A stretch of 11,943 nt of DNA, taken from contig JBKDQQ010000201.1 in the NCBI GenBank assembly GCA_046341775.1, positions 1 through 11,943 on the forward strand. The letters are read 5' to 3'. Of this stretch, positions 1 to 7,663 are shown in pieces; position 1 is the stretch's first letter, and the number at the start of each line of letters is the position of its first letter. Under the pieces are notes generated by a model, which was not told the DNA's origin, did not search any database, and saw only the letters and a program-made list of their open reading frames with translations. The translations under genes and the position numbers were made by a program. The DNA comes from SXXH01 sp041165735. Lineage in GTDB: Bacteria > Planctomycetota > UBA1135 > GCA-002686595.

Positions 1-17
1 TGGGTGGCATGGCGAAA

Positions 18-164
18 CTACGTTCGCAGTCGCACCGTGAAGACCCCGGACGAGACCGCGGCCACGGCGGCGATGATCGCCAGGAGACCCATCGGACCGA
101 TGGAGTTGATCCGCGAGCGACTCGTCTGGGAATAGGCGCACCACTCTGCAAGCGAGGCGACCAA
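18..164 (-). CDS. Possible small hydrophobic protein or gene tail (doubtful)
   Basis: On the minus strand a frame closed by TAG at 20-18 ends in a convincing-looking membrane segment: roughly GPMGLLAIIAAVAAVSSGVF followed by a basic end TVRLRT. The frame stays open upstream to about 313 but has no ATG before the hydrophobic part; a TTG at 164-162 would give 48 residues. The hydrophobic helix plus basic tail resembles the end of a membrane protein or a C-terminal membrane-anchoring tag. The sequence upstream in this frame (rich in Arg, Ser and Cys) does not look coding, so this may be a decayed gene end or chance. No function is assigned. Confidence 0.15.
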   Translation of the reverse strand: MVASLAEWCAYSQTSRSRINSIGPMGLLAIIAAVAAVSSGVFTVRLRT

Positions 165-323
165 TGCAGCGCGCGCGAAGCCCGACTCGCAGGACGGAGC
201 ATCGCCTCGTGCGCGAGGCCTACGCGCCGTATCAATCCAAAGTGAGTCACGCCGGACACGTGCCCTCGAAGGATCGTGACATGAATGGCAAGAGCCGAGG
301 CCGGAAGGACAGGTTCACGCCCT

Positions 324-339
324 AGGTTCTAAGGAACCT
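324..339. repeat. Small inverted repeat (6-bp stem, 4-nt loop)
   Basis: AGGTTC and GAACCT form a perfect 6-bp stem around the loop TAAG. No T-run follows on either side, so it does not qualify as a typical intrinsic terminator. It lies in gene-free sequence; function is unknown and chance is possible. Confidence 0.3.
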
Positions 340-846
340 TCGTTTGATATCAGGAGGGATGGTCGGTTGGAGAAGCACCCACACCGAACTGGACCACCAT
401 CCTGTCAGGGAGATTCGGACTGGGCCCCAGCAATGCCGCAACTTGAAGTCGAGTGCTCCTGAGGCTATTGAGGACTTTCTGTCGATGCCCCCTCAACCCA
501 CCCCACCAATCCTCATGCGCTACGAAATTCGCTACTGCGTCGTTTGAAACTACAAGCCCCGTGCCGCGAGTCTCGCGGCAGCCATGGAAAGCCGGACGGG
601 AGTCGCGGTGCATCTCATCCCAGGGGGGAAGGGCGAATTCACAGTGCTAGCTGGCGAGGCTGTACTGTGGGACAAGGGTGCGATGGGCAGGTTTCCGGAA
701 GAACACGAAGTGCTGGACAAGCTGACGCGCAGCTAGCTGGCTAGTTGGTTGCGGGCCTAGAGCTGGGCGGGGGTGCGCGAGGAGACTCGGTTCGCCTCCT
801 GCCACTGCCAGCGGGCGCCATTCCGTATGCTCTTCGGTTGGAGTCC

Positions 847-2475
847 ATGCTGCCCCTGTTGCTCCTGATCTGCACGGGAGTCCTCTCCCACCACGGCGAC
901 AGACCGATGCTGGTCCGCCACGAGTCCGGTGCCGCTGCAAGCGTGCCGGAGGGAGCCGCCATCGCGCGCCTTGAGGGCGAGGTGCTGCGTTTGCGCAGCG
1001 CAAAGTTCCTGCTGGATCCCAAGCGTTTGGATCTTCTTCTCGAGAGGATCGCCGACGCTCGCTTGGAGTCGGAGTTGCGCCCCGAACTGACCAAGCGATG
1101 CGCCGCGGCGTTGCTTGACCTGTTGGGCGCATACTTGGGTGACGAGGAGGCGCCGGGACGCGAGACGCCAGAAGAACGCGTAGTCGATGCCGTGTTGGAC
1201 TCGCTGCGTCCCAAGCTGGATGCAGACCTTTCGCGATGGCTGGCAAGCGAGGTATTGCCCGTCCAGAGCCTGCCTGTCGAACGCCGTCGGGCGGCCGCGC
1301 GACTCTTTCGAGATCGACCAGCCCCGATTGCCAAGTACGCGCTGGTCCTGACGGCGCGAGAGCAAGACCGAGTACTGGCGCTGATGAGCTTGGAGGCCTT
1401 GGCTGGCTGGAACGACGACCTGGTGCACGCCACTTTCGCCGAGACGGCTGCCGATGAGGAATCTCCTGATTTTCCAGCCAGATCGGCGCTAGTGGACAAA
1501 CACTTCGGTGCGGTGCGCCTCACGGAGGGAGGCGCCGCGGAGCGTCGGCTCGCGGACATGGCCCAGGCGCGCATGCTCAGCCTCGACTGGAGGGAGGCGT
1601 CGCAGGCGATCGCCTGGACACAAGCACTGGGCGACAAGGCTTGTGTCCCCTACCTCATCACCTCGCTCGACGCGTGGACGGAGCGCGCCCTGCAAGGTGC
1701 CCAGTCGCTCCGGATCCGCCATGAACTGTCGAAGGCCCTGTCGAGTCGCCGCGGTGGCAATCTTGGTTTGGAACCCGGTCCCTGGAAAGCCTGGTGGAGC
1801 GGGGTGCAACAGGGACTCAGACCGACGCCGGGCGGGGCCAAGGTCGCAGGCACTGGCGCGAGCTTCTTCGGGGTGCGCCCGGAATCCGATCGAATTGTGT
1901 TTGTTCTGGACCGTTCAGGAAGCATGACGGAATCACTGACTCCGTCAGGATCCGAGCCTGGCTCCGAGAAAGGCGGGGCTCCAGGCGTCCGACGTTGGGA
2001 CGAGGCGCAGCGACAGTTGCACGCATTCTTGCGGGATTCGCCCAAGGGCCTGAAATTCAACGTCGTTCTGTTCCACAGCTACGCCGACTCTTTCCGAGAT
2101 GAGTTGGTGCCAGCCAACGCCGATCAACTAGAGGAGTTGCGCCTTTGGTTGGGTATCAACGCACCGGGCGGTGCGACCATGTTGCGGTCGGGCCTCGAGC
2201 GGGCACTGGACTTGGATTCCGCCCCAAGCGAGCGTGGGCAGACGAGTTCCTCGGTGACCCCGAAACCACTCCCCGAGTGTGATACCGTCGTCCTTCTCTG
2301 CGATGGGGAGACGAGCGAGGGCGGGACTTGGGTGCCGCACTTCCTTGACCATGTAGCCCCGAGACTGCGCGTGGTCCTCCACGGGGTTCAGGTGGGTGGC
2401 CAAAGCGATGGGGTACTGGAGGCATTGGCTCGGGGCACACGGGGGGGGTACGTGCAAGTGGGAGCTGGCCGCTGA
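847..2475 (+). CDS. Predicted exported VWA-domain protein with N-terminal helical region
   Basis: A 542-residue protein. The ATG at 847 is chosen because it starts directly with a hydrophobic stretch (MLPLLLLICTGVLS) resembling a short Sec signal peptide; it lacks the usual basic N-terminal residues, and the possible Shine-Dalgarno GGAG (840-843) is only 3 nt from the start. A TTG at 745 would extend it by 34 residues. Residues about 35-320 are charged and helix-rich, probably degenerate HEAT-like repeats ending in WKAWW near 316-320. Residues about 348-542 form a VWA domain with an apparently complete metal-ion-dependent adhesion site: DRSGS at 355-359, Thr444 in GGATM and Asp486 in LLCDGE. 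Such domains bind ligands or partner proteins through a divalent metal. The specific partner is unknown. Its codon use is less GC-biased at third positions than that of the nuo genes, and there is a long gap before nuoA, so it is probably a separate transcription unit. The domain call is firm; the cellular role is not. Confidence 0.85.
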   Translation: MLPLLLLICTGVLSHHGDRPMLVRHESGAAASVPEGAAIARLEGEVLRLRSAKFLLDPKRLDLLLERIADARLESELRPELTKRCAAALLDLLGAYLGDEEAPGRETPEERVVDAVLDSLRPKLDADLSRWLASEVLPVQSLPVERRRAAARLFRDRPAPIAKYALVLTAREQDRVLALMSLEALAGWNDDLVHATFAETAADEESPDFPARSALVDKHFGAVRLTEGGAAERRLADMAQARMLSLDWREASQAIAWTQALGDKACVPYLITSLDAWTERALQGAQSLRIRHELSKALSSRRGGNLGLEPGPWKAWWSGVQQGLRPTPGGAKVAGTGASFFGVRPESDRIVFVLDRSGSMTESLTPSGSEPGSEKGGAPGVRRWDEAQRQLHAFLRDSPKGLKFNVVLFHSYADSFRDELVPANADQLEELRLWLGINAPGGATMLRSGLERALDLDSAPSERGQTSSSVTPKPLPECDTVVLLCDGETSEGGTWVPHFLDHVAPRLRVVLHGVQVGGQSDGVLEALARGTRGGYVQVGAGR

Positions 2476-2482
2476 CCAGCTC
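2462..2482 (+). terminator. Hairpin across the VWA stop codon, possible terminator
   Basis: GAGCTGG (2462-2468) and CCAGCTC (2476-2482) are perfect complements separated by a 7-nt loop that includes the TGA stop at 2473-2475. The position at the end of the gene fits a transcription end or mRNA-stabilising stem. No U-tract follows, so a classical factor-independent terminator is not shown. Confidence 0.35.
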
Positions 2483-2693
2483 AGGGCTAGCGTCTATTGC
2501 GAGTTGAGGGTCATACTGAAGGCACCCGCGAATCGGCTGCGCGCTCAACTCAAATGGCGGCGGCTGAATTGACATAAATAATTTCTTGACAACCATTTGC
2601 AGCCAATGATGGCGACGAGAGATCGTGGGCACGACCACAGCATGTACGCCCCTCCGAATCGACACCTCCAAAGAGATTGCAAATAAGCAACAA

Positions 2694-2709
2694 CCATGCA
2701 TTCGCATGG
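2694..2709. repeat. Small inverted repeat in the AT-rich intergenic patch
   Basis: CCATGC and GCATGG form a perfect 6-bp stem with loop ATTC, followed by a short GGCATGGC echo. Could be an operator-like dyad or chance; no T-run follows. Confidence 0.25.
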
Positions 2710-2974
2710 CATGGCTTCCTCATGCACTGACCCCACGGCCGCTCCAGGGCTGCCTCGGTGCGCCGCCTTCGGTGCGGGGCATTCGTCGTTGCATTACAGG
2801 CGAGCTCAGTGCTTCTCATCCAAGTGACGGGTGCCCATGAGCAAGCCCGCGCACCAACAGCCAACTGGACCACCACAGAATCGGAGCAGGATCGACGGTC
2901 GCGCGCCCCGCCCCCCGCGTCGCCCCCCCAGCACGGATCCCTCCACTCCCTCAACTCAACCCATCCGCCCGTGC

Positions 2975-3003
2975 TTGGACCCGGCTTACCCCGCCGCTAC
3001 ACT
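2975..3003 (+). promoter_or_regulatory. Candidate sigma-70-type promoter for the nuo operon
   Basis: TTGGAC (2975-2980) and TACACT (2998-3003) are separated by exactly 17 bp. The -10 matches the TATAAT consensus at 4 of 6 positions including the first two and last; the -35 keeps TTG. Transcription would begin near 3010, giving a leader of about 105 nt before the nuoA ATG. The call rests on pattern only; promoter rules for this organism are unknown. Confidence 0.35.
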
Positions 3004-3115
3004 CCTCGCGCCAAATTCACGCCCGAGGCCGCGCCGCGACCGCGCCGTCCGTGCTTGAGTGCCAACCCTAGAACGTCCGTTCCGGCGCGCCCGGAAGGGA
3101 TGCCCCCCACCCACG

Positions 3116-3477
3116 ATGCTGACCGGCTACGCACCGATCCTCGTCCTACTGGCGTTGGCGATCGGATTCGCCCTCGTCAACCTGTTCGTGTCGGAACTCA
3201 TGGGCCGGCGACGGGTCAACGTCGGCAAGGGCGATCCCTACGAGTGCGGCATGGAGCCGCAGGGGTCGGCCCGCATCCGCCTGTCGATCCATTTCTACCT
3301 CGTGGCCGTGCTCTTCATCCTGTTCGATGTCGAGTCGGTGTTCCTGGTGCTGTGGGCGGTGTCGGCCGAGCAGTTGAAGGCGGATGGCCTGGCCGTCCTG
3401 GTCCTGGTCGAGATCGCCGCCTTCGTGGCGATCCTGGGCTTGGCCTTGGCGTACGTCTGGCGCAAGGGAGGTCTGGA

Positions 3478-3490
<13 letters not shown>
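3116..3490 (+). CDS. nuoA: NADH-quinone oxidoreductase subunit A
   Basis: A 124-residue membrane-arm subunit of complex I near the quinone cavity. Three membrane segments are visible at about 5-27, 58-81 and 91-115. The family hallmarks are present: YECG at 42-45 in the loop after the first segment, and FYLVAVLFILFD at 60-71 with Asp71 and Glu73 (family FDIE, here FDVES). Length is normal for the family. I place the start at ATG 3116; a GTG at 3059 in frame would add 19 arginine- and proline-rich residues absent from the family. GGAAGGGA (3093-3100) precedes the ATG by about 15 nt, a longer spacing than usual. This is the first gene of the operon, and its end overlaps nuoB by 13 nt. Confidence 0.96.
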
Positions 3491-4098
<608 letters not shown>

Positions 4099-4100
4099 CC

Positions 4101-4634
4101 ATGGCCGGCACCAACGAACGCGTGGCCGCCGCGCTGCAGGGACTCCAGCACGAGGCGTCCGTCGGCAAGGACGGGATGTGCGTGGTGCGCGTCGCCGCCG
4201 GCGACGCCAAGGAGTGCATCCGCCGCCTGAAGGAGCGCGCGGGCTTCGAGACCAACACCTTCGTCACGGGCGTGGACCGCTTCCCCAAGACGCCGCGCTA
4301 CGAGTGCCATTGGCAGTTCATGTCGGTCGAGCACGCCGACCGCGTGCGCGTCTGCGCCCCCCTCGTGGGCGACGCGCCCGAGGTCGCGAGCATCGTCGAC
4401 CTCTATCCGGGCGCCGCCTACGCGGAGCGCGAGTGCTTCGACATGTTCGGCATCGTGTTCCGGGGCCATGCGGGGTTGAAGCGCCTGCTGATGCCCGAGG
4501 AGTACGACCACTTCCCGCTGCGCAAGGACTTCCCCCACCACGGCATCGAGCCCGACCGCCTCTACCGCGAGTGGGATCGCCGCCGCCGCGAACGCGCGGC
4601 CGTGTCCGACCATTCGGAGATCGCCGACCAATGA
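4101..4634 (+). CDS. nuoC: NADH-quinone oxidoreductase subunit C
   Basis: A 177-residue subunit of the 30-kDa family, in the connecting module; it carries no cofactor and supports NuoD and NuoB. The family signature is at about 108-145: AERECFDMFGIVFRGHAGLKRLL followed by FPLRKDFP (given here only as key blocks: ERE at 109-111, DMFGI at 114-118, GH at 122-123, LRKDFP at 140-145). It is a stand-alone gene, not fused to nuoD as in E. coli. The ATG at 4101 follows GGAAGG (4085-4090) by 10 nt. The last codons overlap the nuoD start in an ATGA arrangement. The N-terminal part before residue 60 is less conserved, as expected for the family. Confidence 0.96.
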   Translation: MAGTNERVAAALQGLQHEASVGKDGMCVVRVAAGDAKECIRRLKERAGFETNTFVTGVDRFPKTPRYECHWQFMSVEHADRVRVCAPLVGDAPEVASIVDLYPGAAYAERECFDMFGIVFRGHAGLKRLLMPEEYDHFPLRKDFPHHGIEPDRLYREWDRRRRERAAVSDHSEIADQ

Positions 4635-5863
4635 GCACGACGCAGATGTTCGAGTACGCGCCGGGCGCCGTCGACCGCGACGACCCGCTGCACGGCGAGT
4701 TGATGGAACTCAACATGGGTCCGCAGCACCCCGCCACGCACGGCGTGCTGCGGATCAAGGTGGTGCTCGACGGCGAGACCATGAAGGAGATCGAGCCGGT
4801 GGTGGGCTACCTCCACCGCGGCAAGGAGAAGACCTGCGAGTCGCTCGGCTGGCGCAAGTTCTTCCCGCACACCGACCGCCTCGACTACGTGCAGCCGTTG
4901 CTGAACAACTGCGCGTACGCGCTGGCGCTCGAGAAGCTCGCCGGCCTCGAGGTGCCCGAGCGCGGCCAGCAGGTGCGCGTGCTCCTGATGGAGATGTCGC
5001 GCATCATGGCGCACCTGATCTACCTGGGCACGACCTCGATCGACCTGGGCGCGATCACGATGTTCTTCTTCACCTTCAAGGAGCGCGAGCGCGCCTACTC
5101 GCTCCTCGACGCCTACACCGGCCACCGCATGAACAACACCTACGTGCGGATCGGCGGGGTGTACGCGGACGTGGAGGAGTCGGTCGCGGCGGCCATCAAG
5201 GACTGGGTCGACGCCTTCCCGAAGGCGATCGACGAGTTCGAGAAGATGCTGACGGGCAACCGCATCTGGTACGACCGCAACCGCGACATCGGCGTGCTCA
5301 CGAAGGAGCAGTGCCTCGCGTGGTCGCTGACCGGCCCGAACCTGCGCGGCTCGGGCTGCGCGTACGACCTGCGCCGCGCGACGCCCTACAGCGGCTACGA
5401 GCAGTACGACTTCGAGATCCCGATCGGCACCGTCGGCGACTGCTACGACCGCTACATGGTGCGCATCGAGGAGATGCGCCAATCGGTGCGCATCATCCAG
5501 CAGGCGCTGCAGAAGCTCGAGAAGAGCAAGGGCGGCGAGTTCCTGGCCGACGACCGCCGCTACGTGCTGCCGCCCAAGGCGACGGTGCACCAGTCGATGG
5601 AGGAGCTCATCCACCAGTTCAAGATCGTGACGGACATGGCCCTGCCCAGGGGCCAGGCGTACCACGCGGTCGAGAGCAGCAAGGGCGAACTGGGCTTCTT
5701 CGTCGAGAGCGACGGCACCAGCCACCCGGTGCGCTGCCACATCCGCGCGCCGGGCTTGATGAACGTGCAGGCGATCCCCGTGCTGATGAAGGATCGCCTG
5801 TTCTCCGACACGGTCTCGATCATCGGCTCGCTGGACTTCGTGATGGGCGAGGTGGACCGCTGA
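4631..5863 (+). CDS. nuoD: NADH-quinone oxidoreductase subunit D
   Basis: A 410-residue, 49-kDa-family subunit related to the large subunit of NiFe hydrogenases; with NuoB it forms the quinone-binding pocket. Visible hallmarks are GPQHPATHGVLR at 30-41, with the loop His33/His37 near the quinone headgroup site, and DRLDY at 82-86, whose Tyr86 corresponds to the conserved quinone-contacting tyrosine. Also present are GHRMNNTYVRIGG in the middle, the LRGSG motif, and the terminal GSLDFVMGEVDR. Length and collinearity are normal. The start at ATG 4631 overlaps the nuoC stop by 4 nt (ATGA) with GGAGA (4616-4620) upstream. The stop TGA shares its A with the ATG of nuoE (TGATG). The nickel-binding cysteines of hydrogenases are absent, as expected for complex I. 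Confidence 0.98.
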   Translation: MSTTQMFEYAPGAVDRDDPLHGELMELNMGPQHPATHGVLRIKVVLDGETMKEIEPVVGYLHRGKEKTCESLGWRKFFPHTDRLDYVQPLLNNCAYALALEKLAGLEVPERGQQVRVLLMEMSRIMAHLIYLGTTSIDLGAITMFFFTFKERERAYSLLDAYTGHRMNNTYVRIGGVYADVEESVAAAIKDWVDAFPKAIDEFEKMLTGNRIWYDRNRDIGVLTKEQCLAWSLTGPNLRGSGCAYDLRRATPYSGYEQYDFEIPIGTVGDCYDRYMVRIEEMRQSVRIIQQALQKLEKSKGGEFLADDRRYVLPPKATVHQSMEELIHQFKIVTDMALPRGQAYHAVESSKGELGFFVESDGTSHPVRCHIRAPGLMNVQAIPVLMKDRLFSDTVSIIGSLDFVMGEVDR

Positions 5864-6330
5864 TGGCACTGGAAGCGAACCTGGTCGCCGAGTTCGACGA
5901 GCTCGCGAAGAACTACCCCGAGAAGCGCGCGATCATGATGCTCGCGCTGCACCGCCTGCAGGACGCGCGGGGCTGGCTGTCCCCGGACTCCCTCGAGGAC
6001 CTGGCCGGGTACCTCGGCATGGAGCCGGTCGAGGTGTACGGCGTCGCGTCGTTCTACCCGATGTACCGGCTGCGGCCGTGCGGCAAGCACGTCGTGTCGA
6101 TCTGCCACAACATCAGCTGCGACCTGCGCGGCGCGCAGGACATCGTCGCCGCCGCCTGCGAGGCGACCGGCGCTCCGCTGCATGGCACCTCGCCCGACGG
6201 CAAGTTCACCGTGACCACGGTCGAGTGCGCCGGCGCCTGCGCCAACGCGCCCATGTTCGACCTCGACGGCACCTACCACGAGGACCTCACGCCCGAGAAG
6301 GCGAAGCAGATCCTGAGGAGCGTCAAGTGA
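5863..6330 (+). CDS. nuoE: NADH-quinone oxidoreductase subunit E
   Basis: A 155-residue, 24-kDa-family thioredoxin-like ferredoxin of the NADH-oxidising module; it binds the off-path 2Fe-2S cluster N1a next to the FMN. The four ligands are Cys81 and Cys86 (C-x4-C, ICHNISC) and Cys122 and Cys126 (C-x3-C, ECAGAC). The N-terminal helical part contains the family VYGVASFY motif (58-65). The ATG at 5863 overlaps the nuoD stop by one base; GAGGTGG just upstream (5849-5855) is the likely ribosome binding site. Its stop overlaps the GTG start of nuoF by 4 nt. Presence of nuoE, F and G together indicates an NADH-dependent enzyme rather than the ferredoxin- or F420-linked versions lacking this module. 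Confidence 0.97.
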   Translation: MALEANLVAEFDELAKNYPEKRAIMMLALHRLQDARGWLSPDSLEDLAGYLGMEPVEVYGVASFYPMYRLRPCGKHVVSICHNISCDLRGAQDIVAAACEATGAPLHGTSPDGKFTVTTVECAGACANAPMFDLDGTYHEDLTPEKAKQILRSVK

Positions 6331-7652
6331 GCCAGAGCGAACGCTACTTGTTGACGCGCGCCAAGCTCGAAGGCGCGCACCAGCTCGCCATCGCCGAGAA
6401 GCACGGCGCGTACGCTGCGCTGCGCAAGGTCCTCAAGGACGGCGTGCCGTACTCGACCGTCATCGACGAGGTGAAGAAGTCCGGCCTGCGCGGCCGCGGC
6501 GGCGCGGGCTTCTCGACCGGCATGAAGTGGACCTTCATGCCCGATCCCCAGAAGGATCCGCGCCCGCGCTACCTCGCGGTCAACGCCGACGAGTCCGAGC
6601 CCGGCACGTGCAAGGACCGCGTGCTCATGGAGCGCGACCCGCACGGCTTCGTCGAGGGCGTGCTGCTTTCCGCCTACGCGATCCGGGCGCAGGCCGCCTA
6701 CATCTACGTGCGCGGCGAGTACCGCCTGCCGCACGACCGCGTAAAGGCGGCCATCGCCGAGGCGCGCGCGAAGAACCTCGTCGGCAGGAACATCCTCGGA
6801 AGCGACTTCAGCTGCGAGGTGCACATGCACCGCGGCGGCGGCGCGTACATCTGCGGCGAGGAGACGGGCTTGATGGAAAGCCTCGAGGGCAAGCGCGGCC
6901 ACCCGCGCCCCAAGCCCCCCTTCCCCGCCATGTTCGGCCTGTGGGGCCAACCCACGACCGTCAACAACGTGGAGACGGTCTTCAACGTTCCGTTCATCAT
7001 GGAGCGCGGCTCCGCCTGGTTCGCCGGGCTCGGCACGGCGAACTCCAAGGGCAACTTCCTGTGCGGCATCTCGGGCCACGTGGCCAAGCCCGGCGTCTAC
7101 GAGTTCACCTTCGGCATCACCGCCAAGGAGATCCTCGAACAGCACGCCGGCGGAATGTGGAAGGGCCGCGGCCTGAAGGCGTGGTTCCCGGGCGGCAGCT
7201 CGTGCGCGCTGCTGACGGGCAAGGACGTCGACGTGGTGCTCGACCACGACTCGCTGCGCGCGCGCGGCTCGTCGCTCGGCACCGCGGCGATGATCATGAT
7301 CGACGACCACACCTCGATGGCGCGCGTGATGGAGATCATCGCGCGGTTCTACGACCACGAGAGCTGCGGCCAATGCAGCCAGTGCCGCGAGGGCACGCAA
7401 TGGCTGTCGCAGATCTTCCACCGCATCGCGCAAGGCAAGGGACAGCCCGACGACGTGGCCACCCTGGAGGCGCTGGCGAAGGGCATGGCGCCCGGCAAGA
7501 CCATCTGCGCGCTTTCCGACGCGGCGGCCATCCCGACCCTGTCGGCGGTGCGTCTTTTCAAGGACGAACTCCTCGAGTGCGTGCGCCAGAAGCGCGATCC
7601 CCTCGCCCAGCCCACCCCCGCGTACGCCGTCGCCGGCGGACACCACTCCTGA
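6327..7652 (+). CDS. nuoF: NADH-quinone oxidoreductase subunit F (NADH/FMN/N3)
   Basis: A 441-residue, 51-kDa-family subunit that oxidises NADH through FMN and passes electrons to cluster N3. The glycine-rich nucleotide-binding motif GRGGAGF is at 56-62, the NADESEPGTCKDR block at 86-98, and GAYICGEETGLMESLEG at 172-188. The 4Fe-4S (N3) ligands are Cys347, Cys350 and Cys353 (CGQCSQC) and Cys394 (KTICALSD). Length is normal. The start is GTG 6327: it overlaps the nuoE TGA as GTGA and has GAGGAG (6315-6320) 6 nt upstream. The translated sequence from there matches the family without an extra N-terminal tail. nuoG starts 11 nt after the stop. Confidence 0.97.
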   Translation: MSQSERYLLTRAKLEGAHQLAIAEKHGAYAALRKVLKDGVPYSTVIDEVKKSGLRGRGGAGFSTGMKWTFMPDPQKDPRPRYLAVNADESEPGTCKDRVLMERDPHGFVEGVLLSAYAIRAQAAYIYVRGEYRLPHDRVKAAIAEARAKNLVGRNILGSDFSCEVHMHRGGGAYICGEETGLMESLEGKRGHPRPKPPFPAMFGLWGQPTTVNNVETVFNVPFIMERGSAWFAGLGTANSKGNFLCGISGHVAKPGVYEFTFGITAKEILEQHAGGMWKGRGLKAWFPGGSSCALLTGKDVDVVLDHDSLRARGSSLGTAAMIMIDDHTSMARVMEIIARFYDHESCGQCSQCREGTQWLSQIFHRIAQGKGQPDDVATLEALAKGMAPGKTICALSDAAAIPTLSAVRLFKDELLECVRQKRDPLAQPTPAYAVAGGHHS

Positions 7653-7663
7653 GGTTGCCGACC

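Larger units (their letters stand above)
1..846. other. Left-edge region with no convincing gene
   Basis: No reading frame in this stretch gives a protein I recognise or a believable coding pattern. Frames open for 60-90 codons exist on both strands, but they are rich in Arg/Pro/Ser, overlap each other and lack clear ribosome binding sites. Bases about 340-650 look less GC-rich than the nuo genes. Items seen are a 6-bp stem hairpin (324-339), a possible 48-codon minus-strand hydrophobic ORF (18-164) and a 10-bp direct repeat GCTAGCTGGC at 646-655 and 732-741. I found no tRNA, rRNA or insertion sequence. It may be intergenic DNA plus decayed sequence, and it should contain the promoter of the downstream VWA gene, although no good promoter stands out. 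Confidence 0.55.
2476..3115. other. 640-bp intergenic region upstream of nuoA
   Basis: No credible gene was found on either strand; the open frames crossing it are proline/arginine-rich and one is merely an upstream extension of the nuoB frame. Bases about 2560-2710 form a relatively AT-rich patch with two TTGACA hexamers (2569-2574 and 2586-2591, start-to-start 17 bp), neither followed by a good -10 box at the normal spacing. A small inverted repeat lies at 2694-2709. Bases about 2880-3060 are C-rich on the + strand and contain the best nuo promoter candidate (2975-3003). The length is generous for a bacterial operon leader, so regulatory content is plausible but not demonstrated. Confidence 0.6.

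Noticed and set aside
9..245. 78-codon + strand frame at the left edge
   Set aside because: Arg/Gly/His-rich composition, no ribosome binding site, no family resemblance, and it lies opposite the hydrophobic minus-strand segment.
350..613. 87-codon minus-strand frame
   Set aside because: No recognisable domain, no ribosome binding site seen, and competing open frames overlap it on the other strand.
646..741. 10-bp direct repeat GCTAGCTGGC as a possible target-site duplication or att site
   Set aside because: The 76 bp between the copies hold no mobile element and a 10-bp match can arise by chance.
847..888. Lipoprotein signal in the VWA protein (LLLIC)
   Set aside because: The residue before Cys is Ile rather than Gly, Ala or Ser, so it does not fit a standard lipobox; an ordinary signal peptide is more likely.
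2831..3058. 75-codon frame in the intergenic region before nuoA
   Set aside because: Low-complexity Pro/Arg/Ser/Thr sequence in C-rich DNA, with no homology that I recognise.
2758..3477. Long in-frame extension upstream of nuoB
   Set aside because: The upstream residues are Pro/Arg-rich, overlap the well-conserved nuoA gene, and NuoB homologues begin near the ATG at 3478, which has a strong ribosome binding site.
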